A stretch of DNA of 10,879 nt from UMGS1279 sp045577495 (GTDB lineage Bacteria; Bacillota; Clostridia; Oscillospirales; Acutalibacteraceae): positions 1 through 10,879 of the forward strand of contig JAZNIK010000029.1 of assembly GCA_045577495.1 (NCBI GenBank), written 5' to 3'. Shown piece after piece: positions 6,445 to 10,879 of the stretch (position 1 is its first letter; every line of letters starts with the position of its first letter). Both the position numbers and the translations under genes were made by a program. The notes beneath the pieces were generated by a model, which saw only the letters and a program-made list of their open reading frames with translations, was not told the origin of the DNA and made no database searches.

Positions 6445-8295
6445 TTAATCCTTCATGGTTGTATAAACAGTTACACCAAATGCCGAAATATTATCTATGA
6501 GCGAATTATTAACCTCTAATATCTCATCAACACCTATAATCTCGGCTTTTTCATCCGGCACGCAAGTTTCAGGATTAAAGCTATGACGGAATAACTTAAC
6601 ATTTAGCGGCAGTTCAAAATCAATGGTAAACTCATCGTTTTTATCCTTATTATTAACCACAACAATAGTTATATCTCCTTTTGGAGAAACTGACAGTGTA
6701 GAATGAACACTATTCTTACCTATTCCCTTGTATACTTTCGTCCCCTCGCCTGTTACATATCTGCTCAAAAGCGAAAAAGCATAATATGACAAATGAGGTA
6801 CCTTTGTACGTGTTAATAACGGCATCATGCCGCATCTGTGGTCACCATCTACGAATGAATCGTTGTTTGTAGTATGTTTGTTAGGCCATAGTTGGTCAAA
6901 AGCCGTCCGAAGCAATGAGGATTGTGCGCCACAATTCATAAAAGCAATAGCTGCAGTTACAATTTCCGCACCGTGACTTACTCTTGAATTATCTCTATCA
7001 TAAATCACATTGTATTCATCAAAGCAAAATGGCTTTGTCTTGTTTAGAGTGTATTGCATAGCGTGGTCGCACCAACCAAACCAATCAAAATAAGCATCAT
7101 ACAGTCCGCCACAATACATTGCCCTCCAACCGCTGTAACTATCAGAAAAATCACCATTTTTAATGATGTTTTCGCAATTATCCACTTCGCTTAAAATCAT
7201 TTGCTCCAAATAAAGAGTTCCTGCACTTTTTATATCATAAAAAACGCCTATTCTAGCATTGGTTATTTCATTTGAATTAAATTTAAATTCAAAACGCCTA
7301 TATTCTGAAGAAATTTCATTAGAATCGATTTTCAAAACGCTGCCTTTAGATGCAGCATCAAATGGTTTATCACTTGTTTCATCATAAATATCAATTTCAC
7401 CTTTAGAATCAAAGACACCAACTAAAACATGACCTATTTTCTCTTGTGAATCGGATTCAAATAAAATATCTGCGCTACATACATATTCTGTATTTTGCTT
7501 TAAATTAACATCTCTACTAATTCTTCCCCCTGCCAACTTCATAGGAACAACGCCATTACCGGTTATAATATTTTTATTCCCTATAGGGCCACATGTTTGA
7601 TAACAATGGCTTGAATATATATCGATTATATCCTTAATTTCATCATTTTCAGAAAGCCATTTTAACATATCTGAGGTAATTCCCGAACCCTCATTAGAGC
7701 CCATCATTTTAATATAATGACGTCTGTTATCCCTCACTAATGTGTTATGAGCGGCCAAAACTGCCTCTTGCCATAAACCGAAGGCCTTATAATTTCTAAA
7801 TCCCGTGTTAGGTTCGGTAAACATAACAAAAATCTTTATGTTTGTAAAACCTCTAAGTTCTATAAGTTGGTATATTGTTTCGCTAACCCAATCGGCATAA
7901 TTTTGTTTGCTTTGTTCCCAATCGCCCTCAACATTAAAGGGGCAATCTCTGTTCCAACTAGTGCCATCAATATCACCAGGCGAACACCAACCCGTATTAA
8001 GCGCTACCGTGATATTAGCGTCCTTCATTCTTTGAAGCCAGTTATAAAACGGGCGCATTCTATCATTATCCCAGTCCCAAGTTTTAGTTTCGGGCTCCCA
8101 AGCCCACCAACCATAAAAGGTTCTGGCAATTTTAAGCCGCATATCTGCCGCACGCTTAGCCTCAAGTTCGCATAACTCTTTGGAATATACACGTCCGTCA
8201 CAATCGGGCATTCCGGCATATCCGTGATAAACTGCTCCATTACCCCAAAAATCAGTCTGCACAGGTTTTGAATTTAAAATCTTTAAATTTTGCAT
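6445..8295 (-). CDS. Clan GH-A-like glycosidase with an inserted carbohydrate-binding-like domain (left paralog)
   Basis: Predicted retaining TIM-barrel glycosidase of 616 residues, without a signal peptide. Barrel strands can be followed: HGYAGMP near 24-30, MRLKIARTFYGWW 52-64, ITVALNTGWCSPGD 95-108, and KIFVMFTEP 154-162 with candidate acid/base E161 on strand 4. Then come YIKMMGSNEG 194-203, IDIYSSHCY 224-232, FCFDEYN 423-429 with candidate nucleophile E427 on strand 7, and LLRTAFDQLW 461-470 on strand 8. Residues about 250-395 are inserted between strands 6 and 7 and look like a jelly-roll binding module (GGRISRDVNLKQNTEY, later NIIKNGDFSDSYSGW). Residues about 515-616 form a C-terminal beta-sandwich. 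ATG at 8295 follows GGAGG (8307-8303). It is a tandem paralog of the 8438-10318 gene. Position of the two Glu residues fits clan GH-A (GH5/GH39-like), but the exact family and substrate cannot be told. Confidence 0.8.
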   Translation of the reverse strand: MQNLKILNSKPVQTDFWGNGAVYHGYAGMPDCDGRVYSKELCELEAKRAADMRLKIARTFYGWWAWEPETKTWDWDNDRMRPFYNWLQRMKDANITVALNTGWCSPGDIDGTSWNRDCPFNVEGDWEQSKQNYADWVSETIYQLIELRGFTNIKIFVMFTEPNTGFRNYKAFGLWQEAVLAAHNTLVRDNRRHYIKMMGSNEGSGITSDMLKWLSENDEIKDIIDIYSSHCYQTCGPIGNKNIITGNGVVPMKLAGGRISRDVNLKQNTEYVCSADILFESDSQEKIGHVLVGVFDSKGEIDIYDETSDKPFDAASKGSVLKIDSNEISSEYRRFEFKFNSNEITNARIGVFYDIKSAGTLYLEQMILSEVDNCENIIKNGDFSDSYSGWRAMYCGGLYDAYFDWFGWCDHAMQYTLNKTKPFCFDEYNVIYDRDNSRVSHGAEIVTAAIAFMNCGAQSSLLRTAFDQLWPNKHTTNNDSFVDGDHRCGMMPLLTRTKVPHLSYYAFSLLSRYVTGEGTKVYKGIGKNSVHSTLSVSPKGDITIVVVNNKDKNDEFTIDFELPLNVKLFRHSFNPETCVPDEKAEIIGVDEILEVNNSLIDNISAFGVTVYTTMKD

Positions 8296-8327
8296 AATTT
8301 TTCCTCCAAGAAAAACTGTCTAATTTT

Positions 8328-8355
8328 AGTATACTATCTGTGAATTTATATACAA
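8328..8355 (-). promoter_or_regulatory. Promoter of the left GH-A gene
   Basis: On the minus strand, TTGTAT (8355-8350) and TATACT (8333-8328) are spaced by 16 bases. Unlike the other minus-strand coding promoters, it lacks the GTGTA string next to the -35; an AGTTTTTGTCTT repeat ends there instead. Confidence 0.65.
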
Positions 8356-8398
8356 GACAAAAACTGATTTTTTTAAGACAAAAACTAGACAAAAAACT
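8354..8398. repeat. Phased direct repeats upstream of the left GH-A promoter
   Basis: AAGACAAAAACT occurs at 8354-8365 and again at 8375-8386, 21 bases apart. An imperfect third copy (AGACAAAAAACT) at 8387-8398 runs into the stem of the neighbouring terminator. On the minus strand these read AGTTTTTGTCTT, and the last copy touches the -35 of the left GH-A promoter. The 21-base period (two helical turns) resembles a binding site for an activator dimer, although the A-rich sequence makes chance a real alternative. Confidence 0.45.
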
Positions 8399-8425
8399 TC
8401 GCAATATAAAATTGCGAAGTTTTTT
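8391..8425 (-). terminator. Terminator of the right GH-A gene
   Basis: A perfect 15-bp stem, AAAAAACTTCGCAAT (8391-8405) with its complement (8411-8425), has a 5-base loop. On the minus strand it lies 12 bases past the stop at 8440-8438 and ends in TTTTTTG, a normal intrinsic terminator. It separates the two paralogs into independent transcripts. Confidence 0.9.
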
Positions 8426-8437
8426 GTAAAATTTAAT

Positions 8438-10318
8438 TTAATCCTTCATAGTTGTATAAACAGTTACACCAAAGGGCGCGATATTATCGGTTAAGGTTTT
8501 TGTGATTGGTTCTGTAATTTTATCGATACCAATCATTTCTGCTTTTTCATCAGGAATGCATATTTGAGGATTAAAGGTGTGCCTATTAAACTTAATGTTA
8601 TCCAAAGCTTTATCAAAACTAATTGTGAAGTTTTCTTCTTCGGGCTTATTATTAACAACAACAATTGTTATATCACCATCAGGTGAAACAGACATTGTTG
8701 TTGCAGTTCTTAAAACACAGTCACCCTCATAAACTTTTGTTCCTTCACCTGTTACGTATCTGCTTAGCAGACCAAACGCATAATACGATAAATGAGGAAC
8801 CAATGATCTAAATAACGTCGGCATAACTCCACACCGATGTTCGCCATTAAAGAAGGAATCCCAAGATGTAGCATTACTGTTAGGCCAAATTTGGTCAAAT
8901 ATTGTCCAAATTAGTGACGTTTGTGCGCCCGAATTCATAAACGCAACTGCAGCAGTTACAATATCCGAACCGTGTTCAATACGCGAATTATCGCGGTCAT
9001 ATAAAGTATTATACTCATCAAAACAAAAACCCTTACCCTTTGGAACATATTGCATACCGGTTTTTGTCCAATTAATCCACGCGTGATATGGAGAATCAAT
9101 ACCATCTGCATAGCAGCCTCTCCAACCTTGACTGTTGTTTAAAAATGTTGGATTCTTTTCAATATGATTTTCATTCTCATCAACAAGAGTTAAAGAAAAC
9201 ACTCTATTTTTTACATCGTTTCTTATATCGAAAAACACACCTAAAAGACCCTTTGTTTGTTCGGTGGTTTTAAATTTAAAGGTATATGTATTTTCACCAT
9301 CGACAATTAAATCCCCAGCAATATTATACAAACTATTTTCCGTTACGCAACTACGTGGAGATTTAACCTCTGAATCATCAAAAAGGTCGTTGGTTTCAGA
9401 GTGTTCAAAAACTCCAAACAACAGCCTACCATCAATAGAACCTTCTGAATCGTTTTGATTTTTTAAAACATCAAAATTTATACTACAGGTGTATTCTGTA
9501 TTAGCCTCAAGCTCAACAGGTTGCATTATACGTCCACCACAGGTAGTAGTGAAAACTCCGCCTAAACCTTTTTTTACGTTTTCATAAGGAGCCGGCTCAA
9601 CCGAAAGATAATTGTGTGAGGAATATATATCAACAAAATCAGGATTACGTTCTGCTACCCATTTAAGCATATCTGAGGTGTCGGTAGCGCCCTCATTAGG
9701 TCCCATTATTTTAACCAAATGGCGTCTGCCGTCACGCACAAGTGCATCATGCGCAGCCTGAGTGGCATCATACCAACAAGTATATGGAGTATGCTCCTTG
9801 CACATTGGCTCACCATTACTATCAAAATGTTGAGGTTCAGTAAAAAGAGTTAAATATTTTACATTAGTAAAACCACGTAATTCAACAATTTGGTGAACTG
9901 TTTCACTCACCCAATCGCCAAATTTTTTAATACTAGCTTCCCAATCACCCTCAACTGTAAACGGACTAATACCAGACCAAGTGTTAGAAAGAATATCACC
10001 AGGCGAATTCCAACCCGTGTTTAATGAAACATCAATATTAGCATCTTTTAGTCTTTGTAGCCAACGATAAAACGGACGCATTTTATCATTTTCCCAATTC
10101 CAAGTATTGGTGTTTTCATCCCATGCCCACCAATCATATTTGGTTCTTACTAATTTTAGGCGCATATCAGCAGCTCTTTTTGCTTCAAGAGCGCATTGCT
10201 CTTCAGAATAAACCCTACCATTCGCATCAGGCATGCCTGCATATCCATGATAAACTACACCATTACCCAAGAAATTATCCTGAATTGGAGTGAAATTTTT
10301 AATTTTTAAATTCAACAT
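8438..10318 (-). CDS. Clan GH-A-like glycosidase with an inserted carbohydrate-binding-like domain (right paralog)
   Basis: Predicted cytoplasmic retaining glycosidase of 626 residues and paralog of the 6445-8295 product; both share the N-terminal GNG-VYHGYAGMPD block, the barrel motifs and the C-terminal FGVTVYTTMKD. Candidate catalytic residues are E161 (LTLFTEP, strand 4) and E435 (FCFDEYN, strand 7). Strand 3 is VSLNTGWNSPGD (97-108), strand 6 is VDIYSSHNY (229-237), and strand 8 is LIWTIFDQIWPN (469-480). The strand 6-7 insert spans about 245-405 and includes GGRIMQPVELEANTEYTCSI and, near its end, NPTFLNNSQGWRG. Insert and loop after strand 4 are the most divergent regions between the paralogs; barrel and C-terminal sandwich are well conserved, suggesting the two bind different versions of a related substrate. 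ATG at 10318 has an AGGGTG site seven bases upstream. No signal peptide is visible. Confidence 0.8.
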   Translation of the reverse strand: MLNLKIKNFTPIQDNFLGNGVVYHGYAGMPDANGRVYSEEQCALEAKRAADMRLKLVRTKYDWWAWDENTNTWNWENDKMRPFYRWLQRLKDANIDVSLNTGWNSPGDILSNTWSGISPFTVEGDWEASIKKFGDWVSETVHQIVELRGFTNVKYLTLFTEPQHFDSNGEPMCKEHTPYTCWYDATQAAHDALVRDGRRHLVKIMGPNEGATDTSDMLKWVAERNPDFVDIYSSHNYLSVEPAPYENVKKGLGGVFTTTCGGRIMQPVELEANTEYTCSINFDVLKNQNDSEGSIDGRLLFGVFEHSETNDLFDDSEVKSPRSCVTENSLYNIAGDLIVDGENTYTFKFKTTEQTKGLLGVFFDIRNDVKNRVFSLTLVDENENHIEKNPTFLNNSQGWRGCYADGIDSPYHAWINWTKTGMQYVPKGKGFCFDEYNTLYDRDNSRIEHGSDIVTAAVAFMNSGAQTSLIWTIFDQIWPNSNATSWDSFFNGEHRCGVMPTLFRSLVPHLSYYAFGLLSRYVTGEGTKVYEGDCVLRTATTMSVSPDGDITIVVVNNKPEEENFTISFDKALDNIKFNRHTFNPQICIPDEKAEMIGIDKITEPITKTLTDNIAPFGVTVYTTMKD

Positions 10319-10356
10319 ACTTTAACACCCTAATATATAAAAATAACTTTTTACTA

Positions 10357-10390
10357 AATATAACATAATATCCCATAAAATACAATACAC
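10357..10390 (-). promoter_or_regulatory. Promoter of the right GH-A gene
   Basis: On the minus strand, TTGTAT (10385-10380) and TATATT (10362-10357) are 17 bases apart, with TGT just before the -10. GTGTA (10390-10386) abuts the -35, reproducing the GTGTATTG string seen at two other genes in the window. The leader is about 30-35 bases. Confidence 0.7.
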
Positions 10391-10468
10391 AATTATATTT
10401 TTAAAGGGCTCTATTCTACAAATTTTATTAAAATTTTTCTTTTTGTTTTATCAAATTTTACCTTTTAT

Positions 10469-10496
10469 AAATATAAAAACATAACACAAAATACTA
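10469..10496 (+). promoter_or_regulatory. Weak candidate sigma-G-like promoter of the SASP gene
   Basis: AATACTA at 10490-10496 differs at one base from a sigma-G -10 (CATNHTA). AAATA at 10469-10473 resembles a GHATR -35 with one mismatch, but the 16-base spacing is short. SASP genes are normally driven by sigma-G in the forespore, so a promoter is expected here; this assignment is tentative in very AT-rich DNA. The rest of 10391-10538 holds nothing else I can support. Confidence 0.3.
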
Positions 10497-10538
10497 ACAC
10501 AAACGCAAAAATCTTTTAAGCGAAGGAGTGAAAAAATC

Positions 10539-10724
10539 ATGGCAAAGAACGTAGTTCCTGAAGCAAAGGAAGCTTTAAACCGTTTTAAGATGGAGGCTGC
10601 TAACGAGGTTGGTGTAAACCTTAAGCAAGGTTACAATGGTGACCTTACTTCTAAGCAGGCTGGTTCTATCGGCGGACAAATGGTTAAAAAGATGATTGAG
10701 TCTTACGAAAACAGCATGAAATAG
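10539..10724 (+). CDS. Alpha/beta-type small acid-soluble spore protein
   Basis: Short 61-residue DNA-binding protein that coats forespore DNA, protects it from UV and heat, and is degraded at germination. The first family block reads FKMEAANEVGV at residues 16-26; E19-A20 fits the cleavage site of the germination protease GPR (E followed by a small or hydrophobic residue, then A-x-E). The second block, LTSKQAGSIGGQMVKKMIESYE at about 36-57, carries the GSIGG turn. Length is typical of the family. ATG at 10539 follows AAGGAG (10523-10528) with a 10-base gap. It is a single gene, divergent from the right GH-A gene and closed by two hairpins. Codons are those of a highly expressed gene (many GCT, GGT and AAG), unlike its A-rich neighbours. 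Confidence 0.96.
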   Translation: MAKNVVPEAKEALNRFKMEAANEVGVNLKQGYNGDLTSKQAGSIGGQMVKKMIESYENSMK

Positions 10725-10738
10725 TTGTAGATAAAATA

Positions 10739-10800
10739 AGCCCTAGGCAATAGCCTAGGGCTCAGACCGCTGACAAAGGTAAGTCAGCGGTCATTTTTTT
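10739..10800 (+). terminator. Two tandem hairpins ending the SASP transcript
   Basis: The first hairpin pairs AGCCCTAGGC (10739-10748) with GCCTAGGGCT (10753-10762) around AATA and has no U tract. The second pairs GACCGCTGAC (10765-10774) with GTCAGCGGTC (10783-10792) around an 8-base loop and is followed by ATTTTTTT. The second is a classical intrinsic terminator; the first may stabilise the 3' end of an abundant spore mRNA. Confidence 0.88.
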
Positions 10801-10811
10801 GCAAAAACAGG

Positions 10812-10840
10812 ATGAAAAAGCAGTGTAAATATGGTATAAT
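10812..10840 (+). promoter_or_regulatory. Extended -10 promoter for a gene starting at the right edge
   Basis: TATAAT (10835-10840) is preceded by TGG, an extended -10, and by ATGAAA (10812-10817), a weak -35 at 17 bases. Further on, AGAGGG (10866-10871) is a ribosome binding site six bases before the final AT of the window, so a plus-strand gene most likely starts at 10878 with ATG completed by the next base. Its product cannot be known from this window. Confidence 0.6.
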
Positions 10841-10879
10841 AGAAGCATAGAAAAACCGCATAAAAAGAGGGATTTTAAT

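Noticed and set aside
8025..8240. Frames on both strands within the left GH-A gene
   Set aside because: Fully contained in a gene with clear family motifs and a good start; compositional shadows.
6445..10318. Insertion sequence or other mobile element responsible for the duplication
   Set aside because: No transposase, terminal inverted repeats or target-site duplications are visible around the paralogs; the tRNA-Leu next door is intact and I see no repeated 3' tRNA segment as an attachment site.

Overview
The window looks like chromosomal DNA of a low-GC, endospore-forming Firmicute, most likely one of the Clostridia. The evidence is a dipicolinate synthase gene pair at the left end, an alpha/beta-type small acid-soluble spore protein at the right end, AT-rich intergenic DNA with near-consensus sigma-A promoters, and strong GGAGG-type ribosome binding sites. 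A gut or other plant-polysaccharide-rich habitat is plausible from the glycosidase genes, but this is inference.

Layout. Positions 1-1423 (+) hold dpaA, cut at its 5' end by the window edge, followed closely by dpaB; together they make the spore-core chelator dipicolinic acid. A bidirectional terminator separates them from the convergent family I inorganic pyrophosphatase gene (1468-1998, -). A hairpin-rich intergenic block (about 2058-2175) follows, then a CPA-type cation/proton antiporter (2193-3494, -) and a large GH106-like glycoside hydrolase (3600-5897, -). A tRNA-Leu(CAA) with its own promoter and terminator lies at 6067-6153 (-). Next come two tandem paralogous clan GH-A-like glycosidases (6445-8295 and 8438-10318, both -), each with its own promoter and terminator. 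The right end is divergent: an alpha/beta SASP gene (10539-10724, +) with two hairpins after it, then an extended -10 promoter and ribosome binding site for a gene that starts at the very edge.

How it fits together. The spore genes (dpaAB, ssp) flank a group of housekeeping and carbohydrate genes that appear to be transcribed singly; almost every minus-strand gene has a recognisable promoter. All three glycosidases lack signal peptides, so they should act in the cytoplasm on imported oligosaccharides or glycosides, but no sugar transporter or regulator is in the window. The minus-strand promoters of the antiporter, the GH106-like gene and the right-hand GH-A gene share an 8-mer, GTGTATTG, in exactly the same register on the -35 element.

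The parts least explained by known families are the structured block at 2058-2175, the shared promoter 8-mer, and the carbohydrate-binding-like domain inserted inside the barrel of the two GH-A paralogs. I do not see a clear new defence, mobile or biosynthetic system here.
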